DNA of 64,000 nucleotides. It comes from Mucilaginibacter sp. Its GTDB lineage: Bacteria; Bacteroidota; Bacteroidia; Sphingobacteriales; Sphingobacteriaceae. The notes beneath the pieces were generated by a model that was given only the letters and a program-made list of their open reading frames with translations, was not told where the DNA came from and did not search any database. Shown in pieces: positions 53,343 through 63,473 of this stretch (positions are counted from its first letter, which is position 1; each line of letters starts with the position of its first letter). The stretch spans positions 62,001 to 126,000 of the forward strand of contig NZ_JAQBOC010000076.1 in NCBI RefSeq assembly GCF_028288225.1, in the 5' to 3' direction. The translations under genes were made by a program, and so were the position numbers.

Positions 53343-54659
53343 ATGCGTTTCCCCAATATTCCAGGTTTTGATCAGCAGGCATTTGAAAAGTATTTTAAAA
53401 ATACGGGGATGATGTTTATTGGCAGGATTGGCAGTCTGGCCATAAAATTTATTGTAAGCATTTGCATTGCCAATTACCTGCAGCGCGCAAATAATGGCAT
53501 TTTAAATGGTGGAACTGTTTATATCTATTTCTTTTCGGCTATAGCAACTCTCGGGCTCGATCAGTTTATTGTTAAAGAACTTCACCAATTCCCTGAAAAA
53601 CGCGACCAGATCCTGGGTACTTCATTTTGGATGAAGGTATTTGCCGGATTTTGCTGCATCCCGTTAATCTACCTGGCTTATCTTATCTATCCTGCAAAGG
53701 GTACGCCCTATAACTACGTCTTTATTTTTTCAGTTATCGGCATAATACAAGCATTTAATGTAATTGATTCTTATTTCCAGAGCCAGGTACAATCAAAATA
53801 CATTATGCAGGTGCAAATTACCGGCAACATAATATCTGCCATAATAAAATTATCATTGATATATTTTAAAATGCCTTTGATTTGGTTTGTTTATGCCTAT
53901 ACCATTGATTTTCTGCTGCTATCCATCGGCTATTACTTTACCTATCAGCGTAAGCAGCGAAGCATTTTTAACTGGTCGTTTAGTTCAAAGCTGGCTAAAA
54001 AACTGTTAAAATATTCATGGCCGCTTATTATATCAGGTATTATGGTTTCCTTATACATGAAGATAGACCAGATAATGCTTCAAAATTTGGCAGGAGTTAA
54101 AGAAGCGGGCGCTTATGCAACTGTCGCAGTTTTAAGCGAGGCCTGGAATTTTATCCCTTCGGTAATTGTGACTACGCTGTTCCCGGCTATTTTAAATGCC
54201 CGGCGTGATGACCCTGTCCGGTATAAAAAACGGATCCAGCACCTTTACGATTTGATGGTTTACCTCAGTGTGCCAGTTGCTATAATTATAACATTTGCAG
54301 CGCCATTGATCTACAAATTATACAAACCCGAGTACGCCTACGCTGCCCCGACATTATCGGTACACATCTGGTCGGGCGTATTTGTGTTTCTTGGGGCGGC
54401 AAGCAGCCAATATTTAATTACTGAAAACTTTAATAGGCTTACGTTTGTTCGTACGGGGTTTGGTGCGGTGGTTAATATTGGGCTTAACCTGTTATTAATA
54501 CCGCAAATGGGAATGATGGGTGCTGCTATAGCCACATTAATAGCCTATGCAAGCGCAACGTTCTTTATTATATTTATACCAAAAGTCAACAATCAGGGAG
54601 TTATGATGTTTAAATCATTATTCTTAATTTCACTAATTCAAAAAATCATAAAAAGATGA
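53343..54659 (+). CDS. Polysaccharide flippase (Wzx/oligosaccharide-lipid flippase, MATE-like)
   Basis: A 438-residue protein with about 12-14 membrane helices, from the ATG at 53343 (MRFPNIPG). The frame runs 14 codons further up but without support. Family features are the N-terminal FIGRIGSLAIKFIVSICIANYL, the SWPLIISGIMVSLYMKIDQIML segment and the closing VNIGLNLLLIPQMGMMGAA, then IATLIAYA. It flips lipid-linked oligosaccharides across the inner membrane. The next gene overlaps it (ATGA), so a surface-glycan operon is likely. Confidence 0.88.
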   Translation: MRFPNIPGFDQQAFEKYFKNTGMMFIGRIGSLAIKFIVSICIANYLQRANNGILNGGTVYIYFFSAIATLGLDQFIVKELHQFPEKRDQILGTSFWMKVFAGFCCIPLIYLAYLIYPAKGTPYNYVFIFSVIGIIQAFNVIDSYFQSQVQSKYIMQVQITGNIISAIIKLSLIYFKMPLIWFVYAYTIDFLLLSIGYYFTYQRKQRSIFNWSFSSKLAKKLLKYSWPLIISGIMVSLYMKIDQIMLQNLAGVKEAGAYATVAVLSEAWNFIPSVIVTTLFPAILNARRDDPVRYKKRIQHLYDLMVYLSVPVAIIITFAAPLIYKLYKPEYAYAAPTLSVHIWSGVFVFLGAASSQYLITENFNRLTFVRTGFGAVVNIGLNLLLIPQMGMMGAAIATLIAYASATFFIIFIPKVNNQGVMMFKSLFLISLIQKIIKR

Positions 54660-55306
54660 GTAATAAAATCGGTTTACTTTTCAAAGTATTTACAAGCCCC
54701 AAGCGGCTGCGCATTTTGCTGGCATTTAACGATAAAGGCTATCTTGATCAAATTGGTTGGTTCAATGCATTTGAGGCCAGGTCGCCTATTGATCAGGATA
54801 ATAACCCTATACCATGGGTAACTTATTCGTATATTGATTTTATTAGAGACCGATTAAAAAAGCAGCATACCATTTTTGAATTTGGGTCGGGCAACTCCAC
54901 CTATTTTTATGCCAAACATACCGGCTTGGTGGTTTCGGTTGAGCATGACAAGGAATGGTATGATAAAATAGTTAGCACCAAGCCAGAAAATGCCGAAATG
55001 ATCTTCTGCGAGTTGGTGAGGGATGGTGATTATTGCCGGATGCCTTTAAAGCTGGAAGAGAAATTCGATATTATTATTGTGGATGGCCGCGACAGGGTAA
55101 ACTGTTGTAAACAGGCGGTTAATGCGGTGTCAGAAAATGGTGTAATAGTTTTGGACGATTCTGAACGTGAATTTTACAAGGAAGGCATAAATTTTTTGAA
55201 AAACAATGGGTATAAGGAATTATCGTTCAGCGGTATTTCACCAGGCTTATTTTACCTGAAATCAACCTCTGTTTTTTATCGGGCCAATAACTGCCTGGAT
55301 ATATAG
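54656..55306 (+). CDS. Class I SAM-dependent methyltransferase-like protein
   Basis: A 216-residue protein with a methyltransferase motif I (IFEFGSGNSTYF), an acidic VSVEHDKEWYDK and IIIVDGRDRVNCC followed by NGVIVLDDSERE. It is translationally coupled to the flippase (ATGA overlap), so it may modify the exported glycan or its lipid. The substrate is unknown. Confidence 0.75.
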   Translation: MSNKIGLLFKVFTSPKRLRILLAFNDKGYLDQIGWFNAFEARSPIDQDNNPIPWVTYSYIDFIRDRLKKQHTIFEFGSGNSTYFYAKHTGLVVSVEHDKEWYDKIVSTKPENAEMIFCELVRDGDYCRMPLKLEEKFDIIIVDGRDRVNCCKQAVNAVSENGVIVLDDSEREFYKEGINFLKNNGYKELSFSGISPGLFYLKSTSVFYRANNCLDI

Positions 55307-55347
55307 TTCATAATTGCAGGTTGCTTCCTGGCAATTACATTATGCAT

Positions 55348-55391
55348 AAAAGCACGCATTTATCAACTACTGTTAATAATTGCGTGCTTTT
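55348..55391. terminator. Intrinsic terminator after the flippase-methyltransferase operon
   Basis: Perfect 11-bp arms AAAAGCACGCA (55348-55358) and TGCGTGCTTTT (55381-55391), followed by a T-rich run, 42 nt after the stop codon. Confidence 0.85.
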
Positions 55392-55531
55392 ATTTTATTA
55401 TTTTAAAAAGTATCGGAACACGTAAGAAATGTTTTTTAAACAGGCTGAGTTATAATAGCTTTGCATACTTTTTAACAGGAAGCATTATTGGTAACTATTG
55501 AGCATATATACCTGGAACCTTTTATTTGGAT

Positions 55532-58500
55532 ATGATAAAAAAAAGCACCCGTTATTTAACATTGCTGGTACTTTTTATATCAATATGCTTTTGTGCCTAT
55601 GCAGATTATTTAAGGCCGGTTCGGAATACTAAAACCGCCAAAGAAAATCACATAACAAGACCCGCGCCGAGCCAGATTACATCCTTTAAAATACCTGCGC
55701 AAATTGGGCCCGAAGTAATTGTAAACGATCCTGTTAACGGTAATTATGTAGCTATACCCGTACACGCCGGTGCCGATGTTAGTTCACAGCCGCCCACAAT
55801 ACTTACAAACCCTGCTAACGCAGTTTTGTCCCCGGCTTCGGGTGCGGCAAATAATTTTACAAGTGCACAACCTTATACAGCTGATGGTAATTTTTATTCG
55901 GTATTTGTAGTACCCGCCAGGACACCCACCCCCATCTGCGATGGAACATTTACTACAATAACTGGCGATCCTCCACCCGCAGTCCCGGGCGCATATGGGT
56001 GGGAAATACTCAGCCCTGCAACAAGCACATGGTCGCCCGCCACCGGTACAAATGCAAATCCGGATTATACAACAGCTACACTTTCCAGCAATCCAAACGC
56101 ACCAAAGGTCTACACTTTCAGGCGCAGCATTACAAATGCTTTTGGTATTGCTTACGATTCATATACTGACCTTACCGTAAATCCTAATACACTAATTGCA
56201 GGTAATACAATTAACCAGTTATCGCCTGCAAATTCAACATTCTGTGTCAGTGGCAATCCGGGAACCATTACAGGCAATCCACCAGCAGGTGGTATAGGCA
56301 CTTATACTTACCAGTGGCAAAGTTCAACCGCGAGGGGCCCGTTTATTGAAATACCAGGTGCCATCGGACCAGATTTACCCCTAACAACAGTAACCGCAAC
56401 TACAATTTATCAGCGTGTTGTAACTTCAGGCACATGTACCCCATCTAAAACAAGCAATCCGGTTACAATAACCATCCAAAATCCCTTAGCAAATAACATT
56501 ATACCTCCGCCTGCAACTGTTTCCTTTTGTGAAACAGGTAACCCCGTGATTTTGGGAAGCATTCCAACTGGTGGGGATGGTGTTACTTATTTCTATCAGT
56601 GGAAGAACTCAACAAATGGTATCCAGTTTAATAATATACCGGGTGCTACAGACCAGGATCTTGGTCAGCAAACAATAACCGAAACTACCTGGTATCAACG
56701 GGTCGTCACCTCCAGCGGACCCTGTAACACCCCGTCAACCAGCAGTCCTGTTAAAATATCCGTTACCCCTAAAATTACAAATAATATAATTACTGTGCCT
56801 CCCGGTTCGCCATATTGTATAAGCGGTAATCAGGGAACTATTACGGGACTTCCTGCCACAGGTGGGGATGGTATTAATTACACCTACAAATGGCAAAGCT
56901 CTACCGACGACGGCGCCACCTACCAGGATGCGTCAAATATTAATAACCAAAAAGATTATATCATAGGTCCTTTAACAAAAACCACTTATTTCCATCGCAT
57001 TATATCATCGGGCGCATGTATGGAAACATCCGTGAGTGATCCGGCAATCATTACAGTCTATCCGGCCGTAACTAACACTTTAACAGCACCTGCAACTGCC
57101 GGTTTTTGCGGACCGGACGATCCCGCTTCTATTACGGGCACACCAACAGGTGGTGATGGTATACACTATACCTACAAATGGCAAAGCTCAACCAATAACT
57201 CAACTTTTACAGGTATTTCCGGTGCTACTAATCAAAGTTATGACCCGCCTTTATTAAATGTAACCACTTATTACCGTCGTATAGTAACATCAGGTATTTG
57301 TACAACTCCAGTAATAAGCAATGTTATAGAAATACATATAACCCCGCCAATAACATTTAGCTCCATACAATCGCCACCTTTCGCCTATTGCGTAAGTGTT
57401 GACCCGGAAACATTATCAGGCAGCCCTCCCCAGGGTGGTGACGGCGGAAACTCATACCAGTATCAATGGTATAGCTCAACCAATAATGGCGCAAACTGGA
57501 ATCCGATCAGCACTGCAACCGGTATCGATTATGACCCGCCTACAATAACAGTTACGACTTGGTTCAGGCGGAATGCAACGTCCGGAGCCTGCCAGATTCC
57601 GTTTCCAAGTAACATTGCGAAAATAGTTGTTAATCAAACTCCTGCTAATGTATCTGTAGCCCTTGTTGGCCCTATATGCGCAGACAACAAGGTAGCCCTT
57701 TCAGTAATATCGCCTGATCCGGCCTTAACCTATATCTGGTATGATACCCAGACTAAAGACAATGTTCTTTTTACCGGTCCTACCTATCTTACGGATCTAT
57801 TACCTACCAGTAAAACTTTTTATGTAGAAGCATCAAATGGAACCTGTCCAAGTCCTACATTAACAAGTGTGCCTGTAACCGTTAACCCGCTGCCTGCTGC
57901 ACCAACCCTCGTCACAAACCCTATTTCCGCTTGCCAGGGTTCTCCGGCGGTGCTAAAGATAGCACACGCGCAACCCGGGTACACTTATAACTGGTACACA
58001 ACAGCAACAGGCGGAACACCTGTATTCACAAACTCTAATTTTCCCACACAGCCAATAACCGGCGATATCACTTATTATGCCGAAGCAGTAAGCGGATCGG
58101 GCTGCGTTTCCTCAAGCCGTACTTCTGTTCCTGTTTCAGCCCTTCCATTGCCAACAGTAAAAGCGCAGGGTGCCAGTGTTTGTCCCGGCGAAACCGCTAC
58201 TTTAACAACTGATAACAGCGACATTGATATAACCATAAACTGGTATACAACCCCAACCGGCGGAATCCCGATATTCACAGGCGATAGCTTTCCAACACCG
58301 CAAATTAATTCAAACGTTACTTATTATGCCGAAGCTTCAAACAATAATTGCGTTTCGGCAACACGTTCAATAGCAAAGGTGCAGGTAATCCAGCCACTGC
58401 CCACCCCTATAGTAAGTGTTGAAGCCGCCGTTGCGCCAAGCATAACATTCAGATGGGCCACTGTATTAGAGGCCACCGGTTACCAGGTAAGTATTGATGG

Positions 58501-58945
58501 CGGCCAAACATTTACAGATCCAAGCTCGGGCAGCAACGGTACAACACATACCGTTACAGGGTTACAGATAGGGCAAAGCGTTACCATTATAGTACACGCA
58601 ACAGGTGGAATTTCATGCCAGCTTAGTAAAAACTCCACCCCGGTAACAGGTACAACCACCAACCCGCTTATAGATAATATTTTTGTTGCCAATGCATTTA
58701 CGCCTAACGGCGATGGTAAAAACGACGTAGTGTATGTACGTAATGAAAATATAAAAAGCCTTAAGTTTTATGTATATGATCAATGGGGCGAATTGCTGTA
58801 TGTTTCCCAAAGCCAGCAAAATGGCTGGGATGGCACTTGTAAAGGAAAAACAGAACCGGCTGGCGTGTATGTTTATTACCTGGAAGCCAATATGAACGAT
58901 GGAAAGCAGGTGAAGAAAAAAGGAACGATTACGCTATTACGGTGA
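55532..58945 (+). CDS. T9SS type-B secreted multi-Ig repeat protein (CHU_C / gliding-type C-terminal domain)
   Basis: A 1137-residue surface protein from the ATG at 55532 (MIKKSTRYL; an in-frame TTG lies two codons up). It has a signal peptide (to about 26) and five tandem units of about 96 residues, starting near 236, 331, 427, 524 and 618. Each has FC/YC, a GxP..GGDG turn and YTYKWQSSTN. Then come three shorter units of about 80-85 residues (CxG....WYTTATGG) at about 709-950, a fibronectin-III-like unit (about 955-1045) and the CHU_C domain (FVANAFTPNGDGKNDVVYV to KGTITLLR). The C-terminus directs type IX secretion and surface attachment. Its stop overlaps the PorP/SprF GTG start. Confidence 0.9.
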   Translation: MIKKSTRYLTLLVLFISICFCAYADYLRPVRNTKTAKENHITRPAPSQITSFKIPAQIGPEVIVNDPVNGNYVAIPVHAGADVSSQPPTILTNPANAVLSPASGAANNFTSAQPYTADGNFYSVFVVPARTPTPICDGTFTTITGDPPPAVPGAYGWEILSPATSTWSPATGTNANPDYTTATLSSNPNAPKVYTFRRSITNAFGIAYDSYTDLTVNPNTLIAGNTINQLSPANSTFCVSGNPGTITGNPPAGGIGTYTYQWQSSTARGPFIEIPGAIGPDLPLTTVTATTIYQRVVTSGTCTPSKTSNPVTITIQNPLANNIIPPPATVSFCETGNPVILGSIPTGGDGVTYFYQWKNSTNGIQFNNIPGATDQDLGQQTITETTWYQRVVTSSGPCNTPSTSSPVKISVTPKITNNIITVPPGSPYCISGNQGTITGLPATGGDGINYTYKWQSSTDDGATYQDASNINNQKDYIIGPLTKTTYFHRIISSGACMETSVSDPAIITVYPAVTNTLTAPATAGFCGPDDPASITGTPTGGDGIHYTYKWQSSTNNSTFTGISGATNQSYDPPLLNVTTYYRRIVTSGICTTPVISNVIEIHITPPITFSSIQSPPFAYCVSVDPETLSGSPPQGGDGGNSYQYQWYSSTNNGANWNPISTATGIDYDPPTITVTTWFRRNATSGACQIPFPSNIAKIVVNQTPANVSVALVGPICADNKVALSVISPDPALTYIWYDTQTKDNVLFTGPTYLTDLLPTSKTFYVEASNGTCPSPTLTSVPVTVNPLPAAPTLVTNPISACQGSPAVLKIAHAQPGYTYNWYTTATGGTPVFTNSNFPTQPITGDITYYAEAVSGSGCVSSSRTSVPVSALPLPTVKAQGASVCPGETATLTTDNSDIDITINWYTTPTGGIPIFTGDSFPTPQINSNVTYYAEASNNNCVSATRSIAKVQVIQPLPTPIVSVEAAVAPSITFRWATVLEATGYQVSIDGGQTFTDPSSGSNGTTHTVTGLQIGQSVTIIVHATGGISCQLSKNSTPVTGTTTNPLIDNIFVANAFTPNGDGKNDVVYVRNENIKSLKFYVYDQWGELLYVSQSQQNGWDGTCKGKTEPAGVYVYYLEANMNDGKQVKKKGTITLLR

Positions 58946-59946
58946 AGAAAATAATTGCAGTCATATCTATTACATTTATAGTCCAGTTCGGATTTATCTG
59001 CTCTTTAAAAGCGCAGGTAGATCCTCATTTTTCGCAATATTATGCAAATCCCTTATGGCTAAACCCTGCATTAACAGGGGTTATTGATGGCGATATCCGG
59101 ATTAATGCTAATGTTAAAAACCAATGGACAGGTATCCCCAATGGGTATAAAACAAGTGCCCTTTCGCTGGATTTCCGTTCGGGCGAAAAAGCTGGTCTTG
59201 GTTTTAATATTTTAAACCAGTCGGCGGGGACTGCCGGATACAATTATTTTGCTGCCTACGGTTCTTATGGTTATGGTATAGCCGTATCTGCCGATGGCAC
59301 TCAGAAACTGCATTTTGGTGTTCAGGCTGGCATAATAAACCGCAGTTTTGATCCCAGCAAACTGCAGTTTGACGACCAGTATAACCCCATAATCGGATAT
59401 GACCCAACGGCACCCAGTTTTGAAGGTTTTGCAACAACCAGCGCAACCGTGTTTGATGCCAGCGCAGGCATATTTTATTATGACGGCGATCCAATACACA
59501 CGGCAAATGTGTTTGCAGGCTTAAGTGCTGCGCACCTTACCTCACCAAAAGATCCGTTTACAGGCGGTTCCATACAAAGCAGGCTGCCTGTCCGTTTTAC
59601 TGCCCACGCAGGTGTTAAGATCAAAGCCTCTGACAATTTCGATGTTATACCGCATGCCATTTACATCAGCCAGCAAACAAATACTGTGAAAGCATTGGGC
59701 GTTTATTCCGAATTAAAGTTTGAGGACGATAACGGCTTAATTTTAGGAGGCATGTACCGCATTGGTGATGCAGCGGTTGCCGATGCAGGTTATCACCTTA
59801 AAAATCTTGTCATTGGGGTAAGCTATGATTTTAATACATCAGCCCTAAAAAGTGCAACAAACGGGCAAGGTGGCTTTGAGCTTTCATTAGTCTATATTTT
59901 CCGCAAGGGGCCGATTAACCCGGCTGCTGTTTGTCCGAAGTTTTAG
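58942..59946 (+). CDS. PorP/SprF-family outer-membrane protein
   Basis: A 334-residue protein starting with GTG overlapping the previous TGA (GTGA). It has a signal peptide (to about 25, LKAQ) and the PorP/SprF signature VDPHFSQYYANPLWLNPALTG. It then has barrel-like strands, ending FELSLVYIFRK. SprF-like proteins anchor or guide T9SS type-B cargo, here surely the Ig-repeat protein next door. The coupling by stop/start overlap supports a one-to-one pair. Confidence 0.92.
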   Translation: MKKIIAVISITFIVQFGFICSLKAQVDPHFSQYYANPLWLNPALTGVIDGDIRINANVKNQWTGIPNGYKTSALSLDFRSGEKAGLGFNILNQSAGTAGYNYFAAYGSYGYGIAVSADGTQKLHFGVQAGIINRSFDPSKLQFDDQYNPIIGYDPTAPSFEGFATTSATVFDASAGIFYYDGDPIHTANVFAGLSAAHLTSPKDPFTGGSIQSRLPVRFTAHAGVKIKASDNFDVIPHAIYISQQTNTVKALGVYSELKFEDDNGLILGGMYRIGDAAVADAGYHLKNLVIGVSYDFNTSALKSATNGQGGFELSLVYIFRKGPINPAAVCPKF

Positions 59947-59957
59947 CCTCACCCTGC

Positions 59958-60016
59958 CCTCTCCAAAGGAGAGGTTCTAAAAAAGAGCGAAGTTAAAGTC
60001 CTCTCCTTTGGAGAGG
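59958..60016. repeat. Paired CCTCTCC-AAA-GGAGAGG palindromes
   Basis: Two copies of a 17-bp palindrome-like word (59958-59974 and 60000-60016, the latter as CCTCTCCTTTGGAGAGG) separated by 25 bp. Together they make a larger hairpin just after the PorP/SprF stop. Near 60032-60060 is a weak partial copy of the dispersed repeat seen at 36106. Confidence 0.65.
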
Positions 60017-60149
60017 ATTATTCACAGTTTATTGTTTTTTGGCGTTCATGAATGCTACGCAATATAGGTGAGGCAATAAATAAATAAAACTTTACCTGTT
60101 TAATTGCCGAATAATCTAAATTTGAACTTTAAAACAATTAGCTTCATCC

Positions 60150-60923
60150 ATGCAACAATCTGCCATTAGCGATAATGTTAAAACCGCGTACGACGAATTT
60201 TATCAAAAGCACGACGAGGCATGGCGGATGCTTGGCGCCAAATACAAGGCACAACATATTGTTGATGTTTGCAAAGGCCGCATTTTTAAAAAAGTGCTGG
60301 AAGTAGGCGCAGGCGATGGCAGCATCTTAAAGCTCCTTGCCGACCAGGATTTTGCGCCTGAATATCATGCAGTAGAGATCTCTGAAAGTGGCGTTGAGCA
60401 TATTAAAACAAGGGATATAAAGAATCTCAAATCCGTGCAGTTGTTTGATGGTTATAAGCTGCCCTTTGCAGACAATAGTTTTGATTTGATCATTCTGTCG
60501 CACGTATTGGAGCATGTAGAACATGAACGGATCTTATTACGTGAACTAAAACGGGTATCACGCCATTATGTTATTGAAGTTCCGCTTGATTACAGGGCAG
60601 GTGTCGATAAAAGGATAAAACACTTCCTTGCCTATGGGCATATCAACGTTTACACGCCAACTTCACTGCGTTACCTGTTAAGTACCGAAGGGTTTGTTGT
60701 TGAGGACGATCTGACCTCAATGATTGAGCCCGAGGTAACCCGCTTTAATACCTATATCAACCAAAAGAAATCCAGGAGCGTTATTACTGATCTGAAGATC
60801 ACTGCAGAGTATACAGTTAAAAATAGCCTTGGAAAAATTTTCGGTAAGAAGCTTAATGAACAATTAGCCAACGCTTATACCGTTCTTTGTAAAAAAGCCG
60901 ATCAACACCTCGAAATATTCTGA
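60150..60923 (+). CDS. SAM-dependent methyltransferase
   Basis: A 257-residue class I methyltransferase: VLEVGAGDGSILKLLADQ (motif I, 50-67), YHAVEIS, LPFADNSFDLIILSHVLEHV (motif IV/post-IV), then VIEVPLDY. This form is common in glycan and O-antigen clusters. It is 13 nt ahead of the glycosyltransferase gene and shares its transcript. An exact -7 match (TAAATTTG) lies at 60117-60124, but the -33 box is unclear. Confidence 0.85.
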   Translation: MQQSAISDNVKTAYDEFYQKHDEAWRMLGAKYKAQHIVDVCKGRIFKKVLEVGAGDGSILKLLADQDFAPEYHAVEISESGVEHIKTRDIKNLKSVQLFDGYKLPFADNSFDLIILSHVLEHVEHERILLRELKRVSRHYVIEVPLDYRAGVDKRIKHFLAYGHINVYTPTSLRYLLSTEGFVVEDDLTSMIEPEVTRFNTYINQKKSRSVITDLKITAEYTVKNSLGKIFGKKLNEQLANAYTVLCKKADQHLEIF

Positions 60924-60936
60924 TCTACCAATATAA

Positions 60937-61854
60937 ATGCAAAATCTTGCCCCGATAGCCCTATTTGTTTACAACCGGCCCGAGCATACGCGCCGTACGC
61001 TGAATTATTTGCAAAAAAATTTACTGGCAGATGAATCGCGGCTGTTTATATTTTCTGATGCGCCAAAAACCGCTGATGATAAGGCAAAAGTTGAGCAGGT
61101 AAGGCATTTGATAAAAGAGGTGTCGGGTTTTAAATCGGTTAAAATAATTCTTCGTAAAGAAAACCTTGGGCTTGCAAACTCCATCATCAGCGGGGTTACC
61201 CAACTGGTTAATGAATACGGCAAGATCATTGTTTTTGAGGATGACCTGCTGTCATCACCCCATACCCTGCAATATTTTAATGAAGCCTTAACGCGTTATG
61301 CTGCGGAAGAAAGGGTGATGCATATTGGCGCCTATATGTATGAGCTGGCCGATAAAAAGCTGCCGCAAGCCTTCTTTTTCCGCGCTGCTACCAGCTGGGG
61401 CTGGGCCACCTGGGCCCGTGCATGGAAAGATTTTGAGGAAGATGTTGATGTATTGCTCAACCAGTTCGATAAACAAAAAGCCGACCGCTTTTCTATCAAC
61501 GGCACCATGAACTTCTGGAAACAGTTGGTAGGATTTAAGGCCGGTAAAAATGATTCATGGGCCATTCGCTGGTATGCCTCCATATTTTTAAAAGGCGGCT
61601 TAACATTAAACCCGTCCACCTCGCTTATTCAGAACATAGGTAACGATGGCAGCGGCGTACATTCAAATAAAGAGAGCATGTACCAGGTGCGGATAGGCAA
61701 AACTGCCATAAAACATTTCCCAACCGAAATTAAAGAAGACCAGCAAGCTTATGCTGCAATCAGGCATTTCCTCAAAAACCGCAAAGGCGGCCTTCTAATC
61801 CGCGGATTACGCTTTGTGAAAAAATTACAGGTGAAGTATTTGGTAAAGAAATAA
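60937..61854 (+). CDS. Glycosyltransferase (GT-A, family-2-like)
   Basis: A 305-residue GT-A enzyme. N-terminal PIALFVYNRPEHTRRTLNYL is followed by LFIFSDAPK and the metal/nucleotide acidic motif IIVFEDDLLSS. Later come FRAATSWGWATWARAWKDFE and NPSTSLIQNIGNDGSG. This group adds sugars to surface polysaccharides. It follows the methyltransferase by 13 nt. Donor and acceptor are not known. Confidence 0.83.
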   Translation: MQNLAPIALFVYNRPEHTRRTLNYLQKNLLADESRLFIFSDAPKTADDKAKVEQVRHLIKEVSGFKSVKIILRKENLGLANSIISGVTQLVNEYGKIIVFEDDLLSSPHTLQYFNEALTRYAAEERVMHIGAYMYELADKKLPQAFFFRAATSWGWATWARAWKDFEEDVDVLLNQFDKQKADRFSINGTMNFWKQLVGFKAGKNDSWAIRWYASIFLKGGLTLNPSTSLIQNIGNDGSGVHSNKESMYQVRIGKTAIKHFPTEIKEDQQAYAAIRHFLKNRKGGLLIRGLRFVKKLQVKYLVKK

Positions 61855-61973
61855 ATTATTCCGAACACTAAAAAAAGGGATGTCATGCTGAGGGGCTCGA
61901 AGCATGCGGGCAAAGGCCTTTGCACCATGCTTAGCAAGCGAATAGGCCTCTGCGCTCACCCTTCGAGTGGAGA

Positions 61974-62005
61974 AGATTTGTCAACTTTAAAAAGTTGACA
62001 AATCT
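61974..62005. terminator. Bidirectional terminator, embedded in a repeat
   Basis: Perfect 15-bp arms AGATTTGTCAACTTT (61974-61988) and AAAGTTGACAAATCT (61991-62005). It lies between the converging glycosyltransferase and aminopeptidase P genes. The preceding 61880-61973 carries a TGTCATGCTGAGGGGCTCGA / CCTTCGAGTGGAGAAGATT dispersed-repeat sequence. Confidence 0.75.
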
Positions 62006-62021
62006 AACACAGCTATAATTT

Positions 62022-63425
62022 TTACCCCTTCAACCCCTCAATCTCTTCCAACGTCTTCGGTAAATATTTACCAAGCTGCTTACTGCCTGTATCGGTTATT
62101 AAAAAATTATCCTCAATCCTTATCCCGCCAAAATCGCGATAGGTGTTCAGCACATCGTAATTAATAAAATTGTCATATTTATTTTCAGATTGCCAGCGGT
62201 CAATCAATTCAGGAATAATATAAATGCCCGGCTCAACGGTAAGCACAAAACCTTTTTCCAATTCGCGACCCAGGCGTAACGATTTAAGTCCGAAAATGGA
62301 GGTTTCCTTCTTCAACGTATCTGTATAGCCAACATATTGCTCGCCAAGGTCTTCCATATCATGGGTATCCATACCCAGCATGTGGCCCAGTCCGCATTGA
62401 AAGAACATAGTATGGGCACCGGCTTCAACGGCTTCTGCAGCATCACCTTTCATAATGCCAACATCTGTTAATCCTTCAACCAGTTTCTGACAGGCGGCCA
62501 GGTGGATATCCTTATAACGCACCCCCGGCTTCAGCATGCTGATGGCATGATCCATGGAATTCAGCACCACATTATACAATTCTTTTTGTCGGGTAGTAAA
62601 ATTCTTACCGACAGGGAACGTACGGGTAAGGTCGCCGCCGTAGTGCATGGCATTTTCAGCACCAATATCACTTAATACCATGCGGCCTTCCTGTAAGGTA
62701 TTACCGTAATAATGCGTATGGAGTGTTTGTCCGTAGGTGGTTATAATGGCCGGATAGCCTAAGTGAGCATTGTTGGCAATAGCAACTTCGTGTGCTTTTG
62801 CCACCAGTTCGTATTCTTTAATCCCTGCGCGGGTATGTTTTATAACGGCCAGCTGCATATCAACGCTGATGTTTACAGCTTTCTCCAGTTCAGTCACTTC
62901 AAGCGGTGTTTTTATTACGCGCTGCACAACAACTGCTTTTATCAGTTTTACTGAAACATATTTGGCCATATCAGCTAAACTTGTGTTTAGCCACGCTGCC
63001 AGCTTTATTTTATTTTCCGGACGATAAGTCGGCAAAATATGCACCTGCCTGCCCGAGGTAATCGCTTTATGAATATAATGGGTTATCTGATCATAAGGTT
63101 TTGTTTGGGTAACACCAACCATTGATGCCATTTCACTAACAGTTGGTAAGGTTCCTGTCCAAACAATATCATCAATGGTGAGTTCATTGCCAAAGATCAC
63201 TTCTTCACCGGTATCGGTATCAATAATAGCTGCCAGTCCGTGTGTGTCCAGTCCAAAATAATAAAGAAAGCTGCTGTCCTGCCTGAACAGGTAGGTATTG
63301 TCCTTATAGTTCATGCTGCTATCCTCGTTACCAAGCAGCACAATAAGGCCATCATGACCAATATTTTGTTTTAAAACCTGTCTGCGATTTGTATAAACCT
63401 GTTTGTCAAAAAGGTGAAGTTCCAT
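62022..63425 (-). CDS. Aminopeptidase P-like M24B metallopeptidase
   Basis: A 467-residue Xaa-Pro aminopeptidase-like protein. The N-terminal creatinase-like domain (about 1-170) is followed by the pita-bread catalytic domain. The five metal ligands are visible: Asp in LSDIGAE, Asp in YGGDLTRTFP, His in CGLGHMLGMDTHD, Glu in TVEPGIYI and Glu in GGIRIEDN. No signal peptide is present, so it is cytoplasmic. It cuts N-terminal residues before proline. It stands alone. Confidence 0.92.
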   Translation of the reverse strand: MELHLFDKQVYTNRRQVLKQNIGHDGLIVLLGNEDSSMNYKDNTYLFRQDSSFLYYFGLDTHGLAAIIDTDTGEEVIFGNELTIDDIVWTGTLPTVSEMASMVGVTQTKPYDQITHYIHKAITSGRQVHILPTYRPENKIKLAAWLNTSLADMAKYVSVKLIKAVVVQRVIKTPLEVTELEKAVNISVDMQLAVIKHTRAGIKEYELVAKAHEVAIANNAHLGYPAIITTYGQTLHTHYYGNTLQEGRMVLSDIGAENAMHYGGDLTRTFPVGKNFTTRQKELYNVVLNSMDHAISMLKPGVRYKDIHLAACQKLVEGLTDVGIMKGDAAEAVEAGAHTMFFQCGLGHMLGMDTHDMEDLGEQYVGYTDTLKKETSIFGLKSLRLGRELEKGFVLTVEPGIYIIPELIDRWQSENKYDNFINYDVLNTYRDFGGIRIEDNFLITDTGSKQLGKYLPKTLEEIEGLKG

Positions 63426-63473
63426 GAGGCAAATATAACCGGGATTTAGGAATTTGAGGGATTTTTTAGGATG

